Assembly (NCBI GenBank): GCA_900550445.1 | Contig: URSF01000018.1 | Location: 1 to 45,523 of the forward strand | Source: an uncultured Rhodospirillaceae bacterium | GTDB lineage: Bacteria; Pseudomonadota; Alphaproteobacteria; CAAGCB01; CAG-977 | Length of the DNA stretch: 45,523 nt | Direction: 5' to 3' | Translations under genes and position numbers: made by a program | Part shown: positions 24,151 to 32,832 of the stretch, piece by piece | Position numbering within the stretch: the first letter of the stretch is position 1 | Layout of the letters: every line of letters begins with the position of its first letter | The notes under the pieces: model-generated | Seen by the model: the letters and a program-made list of their open reading frames with translations, nothing else | Told to the model about the DNA's origin: nothing | The model's database searches: none

Positions 24151-25005
24151 ATGCTGACATTTTTTACCGGATTATCCATTGTTATTCTTTTTGCTCTGCG
24201 TCCGTTTGTGTACAAGCCGGCCAGTAAAGAACTGGATCCTGCCGTTTCTTCTTATTTTACGGCGGTATGGTGTTTGTTGTTTGCTCTGCCGACCATTCCG
24301 TTTTGCCGGCATTATTTTTTTATTGACGACCGGTTTGTTTTTTTTACGCCGGGGATTGTTTTTCCGCTGTTAAAAGGCGTTTCTCTGTTTTGTTTCATGA
24401 AATTAAATCAGGTTGTAAACAGGGAAAACACTTCCGGATCGGTTTTCTGGGGCGTCATCAGTCTGGCGCTGGTCGCATTGGTGACGACGTTTGTTTTTGA
24501 CGTTCCGCTGGCCCGTTTGAAACTGATTATCATTTTATTTATCGGCGCCATGGGCGTTCTGTTTTTTGTGTTCGGAGAAGGCCGCAGGTTATCGGCTGTC
24601 GGGAAAAAAGCGTTCGCCGGCCTGATTTTTTTCGCGGCGCTGAATAATATCTGCGATACGCTGGGGATCAGAGATACCAACTGGTATGTTTTATATACGG
24701 TGCCGACGATCGGCATGCTGTTGTGTTCTGTCGTTGCGGCAGGAAAAACCATTCCTTTGAAAGCTTTTTTTACGACACGGCATATTGTTTTTGCCGGCAT
24801 TGTTTATGCCGCCGGCGAAATGATTCTGATTTTTTCCATGCAGTCGTTTTTTCCGGTTATCGCGGCGATATTCCTGATCCGTCTGGCGCAGAGCGTCGAT
24901 CTGCTTTTGGCGTATCATCTGGAAAAAGAAGGAAAAGCCGGCGTTCAGTATTTCTTTGCGTTGGGAACGGTTATTCTGGCTTACTTTTTCTTTTTCGGGA
25001 TTTAA
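24151..25005 (+). CDS. DMT-superfamily (EamA-like) membrane transporter
   Basis: 284 residues with about ten hydrophobic helices in two halves, as in EamA/DMT permeases. Each half starts with a helix pair and ends in short loops with charged residues. The second half begins near KKAFAGLIFFAALNNICDTLGI (about 152-173). The match is by topology and length rather than by strong motifs. A -10 TATAAT lies 12 bases before the start with a weak AAGGAAA ribosome binding site. Its end overlaps the convergent rnd gene by 4 bases. Substrate unknown. Confidence 0.65.
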   Translation: MLTFFTGLSIVILFALRPFVYKPASKELDPAVSSYFTAVWCLLFALPTIPFCRHYFFIDDRFVFFTPGIVFPLLKGVSLFCFMKLNQVVNRENTSGSVFWGVISLALVALVTTFVFDVPLARLKLIIILFIGAMGVLFFVFGEGRRLSAVGKKAFAGLIFFAALNNICDTLGIRDTNWYVLYTVPTIGMLLCSVVAAGKTIPLKAFFTTRHIVFAGIVYAAGEMILIFSMQSFFPVIAAIFLIRLAQSVDLLLAYHLEKEGKAGVQYFFALGTVILAYFFFFGI

Positions 25006-26159
25006 AGCGCCATCAGATCGATCCGGCGTTTTTCCGGATTGTAACGCATGGCGGTTTTGCCGGCTTTTAGTTCCAAAGCGTCTTTGCCGAAGATCTGATA
25101 ACGCCAGCCTTTCAGTACATTGATATCCGGGTTGTTTTCGCCGGCCAGCATATCCAGTTCGTCCGGTGTGGCGATCAGTTTTTCCGCAACGTCGTTTTCC
25201 GCGGATTTAATCATCAAAAGCAGGCGCAGCATTTTGGAAACGGAACGGGCGGAGCGCGGCAGTTCATAAGGTTTCGGCAAAACAGGATATGTGCCTGCGT
25301 CCCGGTTTTTTACCTCTGCGATGACCTTCAGAATATCTTTGCCCATGCGTCCGTTGGCAAATCCTTGCGGCAGGCCGCGCATTTTAGCCATTTCTTCCGC
25401 TGTTTCGGGAACGTTGGCCGCGATTTCCAAAACGATTTCGTCACGCATAATATGTTTGCGCGGCCTGTTTAACCGTTTGGCTTCATTTTCTCTGTATGCC
25501 GCCAGCGCCTGACATAACGCCAGATAAAACGGCTTTGAGCTGTTTAGCTTTAACCGTTTCCAGGCCAAAGACGAATCATTTTCATAAGTCTGCGGATTAA
25601 TCAAAGCGGCGGTATCGTCGTCAATCCAGTGTTCTCGCCCTGTTTGTTCCAGCAGTTCCAGCATTTTTTTGTAAATGTCGCGCAAATGCGTTACGTCCGC
25701 CAAAGCGTAACGGATTTGCTTTTCGCTTAAAGGCCGGCGCGACCAGTCCGTAAAGCGCATGGATTTGTCCAGTTCTATGCCCAGCAGTTTTTGCACCAGA
25801 TTTTGATAGCTGACGGATTCTCCGAATCCGCAGACCATGGCGGCCAGCTGCGTGTCGAAAACAGGGAAAGGCGTTTTGGCATTTAAGTGATAAAAAATTT
25901 CGATATCCTGTCGGGCCGCGTGAAAGACCTTAACGACATTTTTGTTTTGCATTAATTCAAACAAGGGCTGCAGATCGATGCCTTTTGCCAAGGGATCAAT
26001 GCAGACGGCTTCGTCAATGGAAGCGATCTGGATCAGGCACAATTGCGGCCAATAAGTTTTTTCACGGATAAATTCCGTGTCGACGGTAACAAATTGATGG
26101 TCGGCCAATCGCTGGCAGAGCAGGTTAAGTTCTTCTGTTGTTTGAATAAATAAGCACAT
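25002..26159 (-). CDS. rnd: ribonuclease D
   Basis: 385 residues, full length. It is a 3'-5' exoribonuclease that trims tRNA and other small RNA 3' ends. The DEDDy exonuclease residues are visible: D27 and E29 in TVDTEF, D85 in AARQDIE, Y151 and D155 in YALADV. An HRDC domain covers about 207-290 (LCQALAAYRENEAKRLNRPRKHIMRDE), followed by a C-terminal HRDC-like region. It is a single gene, convergent with the DMT-like gene and divergent from the cold-shock gene. Confidence 0.94.
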   Translation of the reverse strand: MCLFIQTTEELNLLCQRLADHQFVTVDTEFIREKTYWPQLCLIQIASIDEAVCIDPLAKGIDLQPLFELMQNKNVVKVFHAARQDIEIFYHLNAKTPFPVFDTQLAAMVCGFGESVSYQNLVQKLLGIELDKSMRFTDWSRRPLSEKQIRYALADVTHLRDIYKKMLELLEQTGREHWIDDDTAALINPQTYENDSSLAWKRLKLNSSKPFYLALCQALAAYRENEAKRLNRPRKHIMRDEIVLEIAANVPETAEEMAKMRGLPQGFANGRMGKDILKVIAEVKNRDAGTYPVLPKPYELPRSARSVSKMLRLLLMIKSAENDVAEKLIATPDELDMLAGENNPDINVLKGWRYQIFGKDALELKAGKTAMRYNPEKRRIDLMAL

Positions 26160-26264
26160 TTTCTTCGCCGGATAAAAATAAAAAAAACCGTTCTTGTTTT
26201 ACAGTTGAAAAATAAAAAAATAAAGACCGAAAAAGAAATTATTTTGTTTTTTATGATAAAAGGC

Positions 26265-26292
26265 TTGTTTTTAACGGGGAAAGGCGTACACT
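26265..26292 (+). promoter_or_regulatory. promoter of the cold-shock gene
   Basis: TTGTTT (26265-26270), 16 bases, TACACT (26287-26292). It implies a leader of about 135 bases before the start codon at 26433. The A-rich bases 26160-26264 hold nothing else that I can see. Confidence 0.45.
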
Positions 26293-26299
26293 TTTTAGT

Positions 26300-26432
26300 A
26301 AGATTTTATAGTCCTCTGCGATGTGGCTGCCGAAAGGCGTATACAAAGTGAGTTGTTCTGTTTTCGGGACAAATATAAACTCTTCCGTTTATTTTAAAAC
26401 GGCTTTTTTCTTTATTTATCAGGAGATTCTAT
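26300..26432 (+). promoter_or_regulatory. long structured 5' leader of the cold-shock gene
   Basis: About 133 bases between the predicted start of transcription and the ATG. A GCC-GAAA-GGC hairpin lies at 26329-26338. CCGTTT (26385-26390) and AAACGG (26397-26402) with CTTTTTTC after them form a weak terminator-like hairpin, 17 bases before the ribosome binding site AGGAGA. Long leaders that refold with temperature control E. coli cspA. Similar control here is inference. Confidence 0.45.
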
Positions 26433-26636
26433 ATGCCTAACGGTAAAGTTAAATGGTTCAACAGAAGAAAAGGTTACGGATTCATTGAACCCGAAGACGG
26501 ATCAAAAGACGTCTTCGTTCACATCAGCGCGGTTGAAAAAGCCGGCCTGCCGACCCTGAAGGAAGATCAGGCCGTCAGCTATGAACTGGTAACGCATAAA
26601 GACCGCACTTCCGCAGAAGAACTGAAATTAATCTGA
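26433..26636 (+). CDS. cold-shock protein (CspA family)
   Basis: 67 residues. It is a single OB-fold RNA/DNA chaperone. It begins MPNGKVKWFNRRKGYGFIEP; RNP1 is KGYGFI (about 14-19) and RNP2 is DVFVHIS (about 26-32). The usual Asn in WFN is present. The C-terminal half diverges mildly (THKDRTSAEELKLI). AGGAGA is 7 bases before the ATG. It is a single gene with a long leader and its own terminator. Confidence 0.95.
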   Translation: MPNGKVKWFNRRKGYGFIEPEDGSKDVFVHISAVEKAGLPTLKEDQAVSYELVTHKDRTSAEELKLI

Positions 26637-26653
26637 TTTTTCCGCTGCCACAG

Positions 26654-26685
26654 AGGGGCTTTGTTTCAGCAAAGCCCCTTTTTTT
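26654..26685 (+). terminator. terminator of the cold-shock gene
   Basis: GGGGCTTTG (26655-26663), loop TTTCAG, CAAAGCCCC (26670-26678) and seven T. Confidence 0.9.
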
Positions 26686-26739
26686 ATTTTCACGGACAAA
26701 TAACGACGGTATAATAAAATAAAAAAAACAGAGGGATTT

Positions 26740-27402
26740 ATGCTTAAAGTTTTAACAATTTTTTTGTGTCTGCTGATCGCGCCGTCCGACGGTTCGGCCA
26801 GAGCGGTTAAATTGGGCAGCAAAGCCAATCAACAACCCAGATTGGATTTTTCGTCACAGACGTCTTCGGTTAATGCGTCCGGAATTTCGTGTTTTGAAAA
26901 TGACGATTGCCCTTATGACAAGGAGTGTGTCGCTTTGCAATGCGTGGACGTTTGCAAAAACAGCTCATGTCTGGCGGGAACGTATTGCGCGCCGGCAGGT
27001 GAAGATAAACCCCACGAATATCAGTGCGCCGAATGTGTCGTCAATTTTCATTGTGCCGAAGGCATGTTCTGCGATAGGGATTATACATGCAAAGTTCCCG
27101 ATCCGTGTACTGACGCCGTTTGTCCGCCGGCCGCGCCGTTCTGTATGCCGAAACCGTATAAAACACTGCCGTATACCTGTGTGCAATGCACGCAGAACGA
27201 TCATTGCCCGCCGGTCGCCGGTCTGACCAGAAGCTGTGTTGACGGTTACTGCCTGTTTAACATTGAAGGCAATATTCCCAAACAGCCGGTTGAAAACAAA
27301 GCCGACAACGAACCTGTTCGGGAAGAACCGCCGGTCGATGCGGAAATGTATGACGAAGATCTTTACCCGTATGAAGACGAATACGAAGACATGTATTATT
27401 AA
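26740..27402 (+). CDS. secreted cysteine-rich protein with acidic C-terminal tail
   Basis: 220 residues, unknown function. The signal peptide ends near GSA (about 20), followed by RAVKLGSKANQ. That matches the AKAVKLGRG motif of the large cysteine-rich protein at 843-2021 and its broken relative at the right end. Residues 48-170 carry about 22 cysteines in disulfide-like modules (C..DDCPYDKECVALQCVDVC and similar). From about 185 the tail is Pro/Glu-rich and ends in alternating Asp/Glu and Tyr (DEDLYPYEDEYEDMYY). It is a single gene with a weak GAGGG ribosome binding site and a terminator. It is probably extracellular or surface-exposed. Confidence 0.75.
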   Translation: MLKVLTIFLCLLIAPSDGSARAVKLGSKANQQPRLDFSSQTSSVNASGISCFENDDCPYDKECVALQCVDVCKNSSCLAGTYCAPAGEDKPHEYQCAECVVNFHCAEGMFCDRDYTCKVPDPCTDAVCPPAAPFCMPKPYKTLPYTCVQCTQNDHCPPVAGLTRSCVDGYCLFNIEGNIPKQPVENKADNEPVREEPPVDAEMYDEDLYPYEDEYEDMYY

Positions 27403-27424
27403 AAAAGCCCCGCAAGGGGCTTTT
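27403..27424. terminator. bidirectional terminator
   Basis: AAAAGCCCC (27403-27411), loop GCAA, GGGGCTTTT (27416-27424). It lies between the convergent cysteine-rich gene and flgL. Confidence 0.85.
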
Positions 27425-27427
27425 CTT

Positions 27428-29791
27428 TTAAAGGTAATTCAATAAACTGAGGCTGTTAATCGTTGATAAAACGGAATAAGATACCTTTAAATTTTCAGCC
27501 GCCTGCAGCAACATTGTCGCCGCTTCGGTTTTGTCAACCTGCGTCAATGACGATATGTATGTTTCCAGTGAGTTCTGCAAAGCGGTCTGGTTGTCAATCG
27601 TCGTTTTCACCAGATCCAGCTTGCTGATGACGGCGTATTGCACGCTGGTGACATCGCCGTTTGTTTCTTTTGAATTGGCGGTCAGAGCTTCGTCCAGCAA
27701 ATCCAGAGCTTCCGAAACACGCTGCGTCGCGCTGTCGATATTGTCCGGATCCAGCATGTTGCCCTGCGCGATGGCGCCCAGCGCCCGGAACACTTTTTCA
27801 AAGGCGGCGGAAGAAGCGTTGATGTCATTAACGATTGTTGTCGTTTCGCTGACGCGGTAAGACGACGACAGCTGTCCCCCGTTGTAATAAGTACTGGTTT
27901 CAAAACGGGCCGATGTAAAGCTTTCCGTTGCACCGTATTCGGGGAAATCTTCCGTTCTGACGATCAGCTCTTTGCCGTCGTCGGATACGCCCAGAACCGT
28001 ATATAACCCGTTGTAGGCGCCGTTGGTCCCGCCCATTTCCACGGTTGCTCCGACCGAATAGGTCTTGCAGATCGTTACGCCCGCGCCGTCGGCGATCGTA
28101 TTTCCGTTTAACAGACTCATTTCTTCTTCCACAGGTGTTTCATCTGAAAATTTAACGGTGCGGCCGTCTTCGGAAACAGAATCGATGATATACATTTTGT
28201 CGTTTCCGTCAGCACCTTTGATAATCAGGCAATCGCCTGTTTTGTATGAAGAAAACGCCCCTTTGACCGTCGCCGTCATCGCGTTCTGATTGACGCTGAA
28301 ACCGATGTCGCCGGTCTGCAAAGCGCTGCCTTTCATGCTGGAAGTGACAAAACCGCCGATGTCGGAATGTGTCCGTACAACCAAAGGCACGTTTGTTAAG
28401 TTTGTATCGGGAACCGGCGTGCCGGTTGAAATGTCCAGCGTGGAACCGTCGGGGGAAACCGATTTGACGTATAAAGCGTATTCGTTGCCGGCGGAATCCG
28501 TAATTGTAACGGTCTGGCCGCCTTTCAGATTGGAAAACGTTCCGGCTGCTCCTGTGATCGTATTGTCGGCCGTATTGACGGTCAAAGACTGCGGACAGTC
28601 GATTGTTTCAATGACAATGCCGACGTTTTTTTCCGCCGTGATTGTGCCGGTTTGCGTGCTTTGCTGAATATTAACCGTTCCGTCCGTTAATTTTTCGACG
28701 CCGATTGTTTCATTGACGACGTTTTCTTCAAATGTAATCGTTGACCCGTCGTCTGAAATTTCTTTGATTGTCAGATAACCGTTGTTGCTGCCGGTTCCGT
28801 TGATCAACAGCTTTTCGCCTTCTTTCAGATCTGAAAAAGATCCAGGCCGACCGGTCAGCGCGTTTGTCGTGATTCCGGTGGTCAGGTCTTCCGTTGATGA
28901 AAAGACCCAGCTGCCTTTGGTAATGGAAACGGCCGAAGAATCCGTAATCGTTTCGTCCGCGACCGTTTCGGCAAACGTCAGCATTGAACCGTCTTCGGAT
29001 ACGGATTGAACGGTCAGGGTTTGATCGTTGCCGCCCGTTCCCTGAACGATGACCTGATCGCCGGGCTGAATGCCGAGGAAGGTATCCGGGTCGGCGGATA
29101 AAGAATTTGTCGCGGAATCAAACGTCATTTCATTGGCGGGCGATCCGTGATAAACGACGACTTTCGGGTCAAGCGTTTGGAATTCCTGCTTGATCGTAAC
29201 GCCGCCCAGAACGTCCGCGGACGTGGACATCTGCGACAACGACGCCGAATAACTGTTCGGATAAGTCAGGACGTCGCCGTCATAAACGGCCTGAAATTCT
29301 TCCAAAGTCGTATAGGGGAAGTCCACGGGCGGCGTCGTTGTTTTGCCGCCGCCGAAAACATAGTTGCCGTCTACCTGCGTATTAAGGTAATACGCGATTA
29401 AAGACATGGCTTCAAAAGCGGCTTCCTGAACATTTTGCAGGGCGAGCAGTTCTTCTTCCGTCGGATTTTCGGACATGGCCGCCAGATCGTTGGCGAAAAA
29501 TTCGCGCACCTGAGACCGCACGTCCGTCAAAGCCGAACGGATTCCGTCGACTGAAGTCTGCTGGGCTTCCAGAACGACCTGCGTAATGGAATTTGTTTCC
29601 AGATATTTGTTTGTGACCGCCCGTTCGTTTTGCAAAGACAGCAGACGATAAGTCGATAATCCGTATTTGTCATAGGAATCGTATCTGTTGCCGGTTGCCG
29701 CCTGATAGGAAATGTCTGTCATGGCCGCTTTTTGTTTGGACATCTGCGACATGTATAAATTATAGGTAGCTGTTGTCGGGACTCTTGTCAT
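27428..29791 (-). CDS. flgL: flagellar hook-filament junction protein FlgL with tandem-repeat insert
   Basis: 787 residues; FlgL is usually about 300-450. The helical ends that build D0/D1 are typical: MTRVPTTATYNLYMSQMSKQ... to about 180 and from about 640 to the end (AATMLLQAAENLKVSYSVLS). Between them lie four clear repeats, near 224-292, 308-376, 406-474 and 499-577, plus a degenerate one (578-632). Each has the order N-[ST]-[LIM]-[ST] ... F..[LI]+.G..[VL].[IV].G..GN...L.[VI]..[VI]S.DGS.[LI].F. They resemble small beta domains placed where the exposed D2 domain sits. It is the last gene of the flgI-flgJ-flgN-flgK-flgL operon, 16 bases after flgK. GGGAG is 9 bases before the ATG. The insert probably decorates the surface of the junction. 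Confidence 0.85.
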   Translation of the reverse strand: MTRVPTTATYNLYMSQMSKQKAAMTDISYQAATGNRYDSYDKYGLSTYRLLSLQNERAVTNKYLETNSITQVVLEAQQTSVDGIRSALTDVRSQVREFFANDLAAMSENPTEEELLALQNVQEAAFEAMSLIAYYLNTQVDGNYVFGGGKTTTPPVDFPYTTLEEFQAVYDGDVLTYPNSYSASLSQMSTSADVLGGVTIKQEFQTLDPKVVVYHGSPANEMTFDSATNSLSADPDTFLGIQPGDQVIVQGTGGNDQTLTVQSVSEDGSMLTFAETVADETITDSSAVSITKGSWVFSSTEDLTTGITTNALTGRPGSFSDLKEGEKLLINGTGSNNGYLTIKEISDDGSTITFEENVVNETIGVEKLTDGTVNIQQSTQTGTITAEKNVGIVIETIDCPQSLTVNTADNTITGAAGTFSNLKGGQTVTITDSAGNEYALYVKSVSPDGSTLDISTGTPVPDTNLTNVPLVVRTHSDIGGFVTSSMKGSALQTGDIGFSVNQNAMTATVKGAFSSYKTGDCLIIKGADGNDKMYIIDSVSEDGRTVKFSDETPVEEEMSLLNGNTIADGAGVTICKTYSVGATVEMGGTNGAYNGLYTVLGVSDDGKELIVRTEDFPEYGATESFTSARFETSTYYNGGQLSSSYRVSETTTIVNDINASSAAFEKVFRALGAIAQGNMLDPDNIDSATQRVSEALDLLDEALTANSKETNGDVTSVQYAVISKLDLVKTTIDNQTALQNSLETYISSLTQVDKTEAATMLLQAAENLKVSYSVLSTINSLSLLNYL

Positions 29792-29807
29792 GATGTGTTA
29801 CTCCCTG

Positions 29808-32012
29808 TTAAACAATGCCGTCCAGCATCTCCAGCATTTCCAGAGATGTCGTTAAAGCTTTTGCCGCCGCGCTGTACGAACGCTGATAAACCAGCAGCAT
29901 GGACAATTCTTCGTCCAGATCGACGCCGCTGATTTCCTGTTCTTTTTTATAGATCGTCGTCACCAGTTCGGTTTGATAATCGGTTGTTGAACTGGCATCG
30001 TTCAAATTTGTCGCCAGCCCGCTGACAACAGAGGCGGCATAACTGGACAATGTTGTCGTGATTTTTGAAAAACTGCCTGCGGATCCGAAATCAATCGGCT
30101 GGGTAAAGACTTTGGCAAATTCGTTGGCTAAAGAATTGTCCGCGTCGCTTAAAAAATAGGATCCCGTATCCGAACTGTACTGTATTTTGCCCGTATTCAT
30201 CAGCCCGGGGGATTCCAAAATATCCGACCGGACCTCCAGTTCCGAAGCATATCCCGCATGAGAAATCCCCAATCCCAGCCGGTTCAGGATACTGCCGCTG
30301 GTGACGCCGTTGACGGTTGACGTTGTTTCCGTGATTTCCATTTGATTGTTGTCAATATTGGTGATGCGCAGACGATATCCGGATCCTTCTTTGACCAGAT
30401 CGGCCTTAACAATCTGATTGCCGGCTTCGTCGACCAGAGTCGTATTGATTTTATCCGCGATTGTCTGCAGGGAATCTCCGGCGGAAACTTCTATGGAACC
30501 GAAGTTCAGACCGTTGGCCGTGTCCGAGAAATTAATGGTTGTTTTTCCTTTGATGCCCATTAAGGATCCCGAAGAAATAATTTCGGATTCGTAAACGGAA
30601 TCTTTTTTGGACGTTACAATAAAATCGTTTAAACCGAAAAAGTTTGAAAAGCCGGAGTAAGTCTGATCGATCGTTCCGCTGCCGTCCGCGTCAAAGCCGA
30701 TGGAAACACTGCTTTCTTCGCTGCCTGAAAGGACGGAGCTTTCATCTCTGAACGCGATGGAATAAGTGCTGGCGCCCAGATCTATTTCCAGTTTTCCGTC
30801 TTGGCTTAACCCGACCGAAGCGCCGCTCAGGTGCGGGCCGTCGACGGCGTTTTGCAGCCAGTCCTGAATTTTTTCACACATTTCGTTAATGCTGCCGGAA
30901 GTAAAATCCAGTCCGGCGGTCAGACTGACGTTAAAAGCTTCGCTGCCGTCGGCGTTGAACAGCACGATTTTAACATCGCCGCCCGACAAAGAAATCGTTT
31001 GCTTGTCGCCGTCAATGAATGTGCGCGTGCCGTTCATTTCATAAACGGTGTTCGGGTAATTGACGCCTTTGTTGTGGACGGCGTTTAATTGTTTGGTGAT
31101 TTGAAAGGCCAATTCGTCCAGCTGCGTCTGCATGTCCTGCAGTTCCGTGTCGCGCAGGGAAATCAGGCCGCTTAGTTCTCCGGACGTGATTTCTTTTGTA
31201 ATGTCAAATGATCCGGCGTAAATTCCCGTAATGCCGCCGGACGAATAGGAAATCAAAGACCCCGTCGACGCCGCCGGTTCATGGGAAACGATCACGCCGT
31301 CTTTGTCCAGCAGCGGTTTTCCTCCGGCGGTTAAAATGACGGTTTCGCCGGTTGAACGTTCATAGCTTTGAATGTCCATAATTTCCGATAACCGTGTGAT
31401 CAGCAAATCGCGCTGGTCTTTGTAATTGTCGGCGGACTGTCCTTCCAGAGCGTTGGTGCGCACGATGTCGTCGTTTAACTTGTCCAGCTGTTCCAATATG
31501 CCGGTCACCTCGTCGCACAAAGCGGAAATTTCCTGATCAATTTCCAGCCGCAGCGCCTGAATCTGAGAACTGAGTTCCTGCATTTGCGACAAAGCCGTGT
31601 CAACGGAAGTCACGGCGGTGGATTGCGCGTTTAATTTGTCCGCGTCAACGCCCAGACTTTCGAACGCTGTCTGCATGGCAGCAACACGGTTGGACACGGA
31701 ATATTCCGATGACGGCTGGCCCATTTTCGCCTGAATCAAGTCCAGATAGTACACGCGCACGCTTGAAGCCTGCAAAATACCGGTTTCCCTGCGCAGTTGG
31801 GCGACCATTTTCGTATCGACCTGGCGCAGATCGGTATTGCTGATCGCGCCGGACATTTGTCCGTTGTTTAAAACCAGCGTTTTTTGGGAATAGCTTTTTC
31901 TGACGTATCCTTCGGTATTGACGTTGGATACGTTTTCGGACACGACGTCGATCGCTTTCTGCGATGTTCTGATGCCGTTTAAAGCACTGCTGATTGCGCT
32001 GGAAAGAGCCAT
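29808..32012 (-). CDS. flgK: flagellar hook-associated protein FlgK (HAP1)
   Basis: 734 residues, longer than the usual 450-650. The N-terminus MALSSAISSALNGIRTSQKAIDVVSENVSNVNTEGYVRKSY is the flagellar rod/hook signature with N-x-x-N-x-x-T-x-G-Y. The C-terminus QEISGVDLDEELSMLLVYQRSYSAAAKALTTSLEMLEMLDGIV is the matching hook-protein helix. The exposed middle (about 320-560) is beta-rich and accounts for the extra length. FlgK joins hook to filament outside the cell; it is exported by the flagellar type III system with FlgN as chaperone, whose gene is directly upstream. AAAGGA precedes the ATG. Confidence 0.93.
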   Translation of the reverse strand: MALSSAISSALNGIRTSQKAIDVVSENVSNVNTEGYVRKSYSQKTLVLNNGQMSGAISNTDLRQVDTKMVAQLRRETGILQASSVRVYYLDLIQAKMGQPSSEYSVSNRVAAMQTAFESLGVDADKLNAQSTAVTSVDTALSQMQELSSQIQALRLEIDQEISALCDEVTGILEQLDKLNDDIVRTNALEGQSADNYKDQRDLLITRLSEIMDIQSYERSTGETVILTAGGKPLLDKDGVIVSHEPAASTGSLISYSSGGITGIYAGSFDITKEITSGELSGLISLRDTELQDMQTQLDELAFQITKQLNAVHNKGVNYPNTVYEMNGTRTFIDGDKQTISLSGGDVKIVLFNADGSEAFNVSLTAGLDFTSGSINEMCEKIQDWLQNAVDGPHLSGASVGLSQDGKLEIDLGASTYSIAFRDESSVLSGSEESSVSIGFDADGSGTIDQTYSGFSNFFGLNDFIVTSKKDSVYESEIISSGSLMGIKGKTTINFSDTANGLNFGSIEVSAGDSLQTIADKINTTLVDEAGNQIVKADLVKEGSGYRLRITNIDNNQMEITETTSTVNGVTSGSILNRLGLGISHAGYASELEVRSDILESPGLMNTGKIQYSSDTGSYFLSDADNSLANEFAKVFTQPIDFGSAGSFSKITTTLSSYAASVVSGLATNLNDASSTTDYQTELVTTIYKKEQEISGVDLDEELSMLLVYQRSYSAAAKALTTSLEMLEMLDGIV

Positions 32013-32033
32013 GGCGGTGTCCTTTCGTTAATA

Positions 32034-32474
32034 TTAAAGCACCTGGTTGAAAGAAATTGCGGCCGGGTTGCCGGCGTCGTTTTCCATGCTGCCTTTTTTC
32101 GTGTACAAAGGCGTTTTGGCGTGCGTTTGTTCGGCAATGTCCTGAACGATGGCGTTTAACAGCCGTGACGTCGCTTCCATGTTGATTTTCAGCAGCCGGG
32201 CGTTTTCATCGGTTAAATCCCCCAGCGTGACGGCGGCTTTGCGCAGAACGCGCTTTTGCTTTTCGGGCAGAGCTTTTAACAGATCTCCGCGCTTGGAAAA
32301 GTAGGCGAAAGATTCTTCATACGCCGCGGACAGCTTTGTTTTTTGTTCCAGCAGGTCTTTGCATTCGTTTTGACGCTGTTTTTTCAACAGCGTATTTTCT
32401 TTTTTCAACAAGCCGCACAATTCGCTCATTAATGTCAGCAGGCGGCTGAGTTTTTTTTCGGGGAATTGTTCCAT
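32034..32474 (-). CDS. flgN: FlgN-like flagellar export chaperone
   Basis: 146 residues, almost all helix. LSRLLTLMSELCGLLKKENTLLKKQ and the L.EKTKL...YE pattern (EQKTKLSAAYEESFAYF) are those of FlgN-family chaperones. These bind FlgK and FlgL before export. The location, immediately before flgK and flgL, supports the call. Sequence conservation of this family is low, so the name rests partly on context. AAGGAG is 8 bases before the ATG. Confidence 0.75.
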   Translation of the reverse strand: MEQFPEKKLSRLLTLMSELCGLLKKENTLLKKQRQNECKDLLEQKTKLSAAYEESFAYFSKRGDLLKALPEKQKRVLRKAAVTLGDLTDENARLLKINMEATSRLLNAIVQDIAEQTHAKTPLYTKKGSMENDAGNPAAISFNQVL

Positions 32475-32490
32475 TGTTAATCTCCTTGTT

Positions 32491-32832
32491 TTATTCGGCT
32501 TTGGCCGGCGCGGTCGTGTCGGCTTCCTGTTGACGCAGAATCTGCGTCATAATCTGATCCGTCAATCCGATACCGCCGGATCTCGCCGTCATTTTGCCGT
32601 ATTCGTCAATCATCATGGATCTGAATATCTTTTCCGCGTTGCCGCCGCCGAATGTTTCGTTGACCGGAACGGTGGCGTACATTTGTTCAAAGGTTTGCGA
32701 AATAAAGAACGCTTCAAAATCCTGAACGGCCTGTCTGGTTTTTTCCAAATCAAACGCTTTGTTGATTTTCGGCGCGGTTTTCTGCGGCATGGCAGAAGAA
32801 ATAAAATCCGTTGACAAAATATCTGCAGACAT
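32491..32832 (-). CDS. flgJ: rod-binding protein (FlgJ N-terminal domain / CheL type)
   Basis: 113 residues. It holds only the rod-binding domain: QDFEAFFISQTFEQMYATVPVNETFGGGNAEKIFRSMMIDEYGKMTARSGGIGLTDQI, with the conserved FE..F......M and G.GLA/T pattern. The muramidase domain found in E. coli FlgJ is absent, as is usual in alphaproteobacteria. It helps rod assembly in the periplasm. The ATG at 32830-32832 overlaps the flgI stop (TGATG), indicating translational coupling. Confidence 0.85.
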   Translation of the reverse strand: MSADILSTDFISSAMPQKTAPKINKAFDLEKTRQAVQDFEAFFISQTFEQMYATVPVNETFGGGNAEKIFRSMMIDEYGKMTARSGGIGLTDQIMTQILRQQEADTTAPAKAE

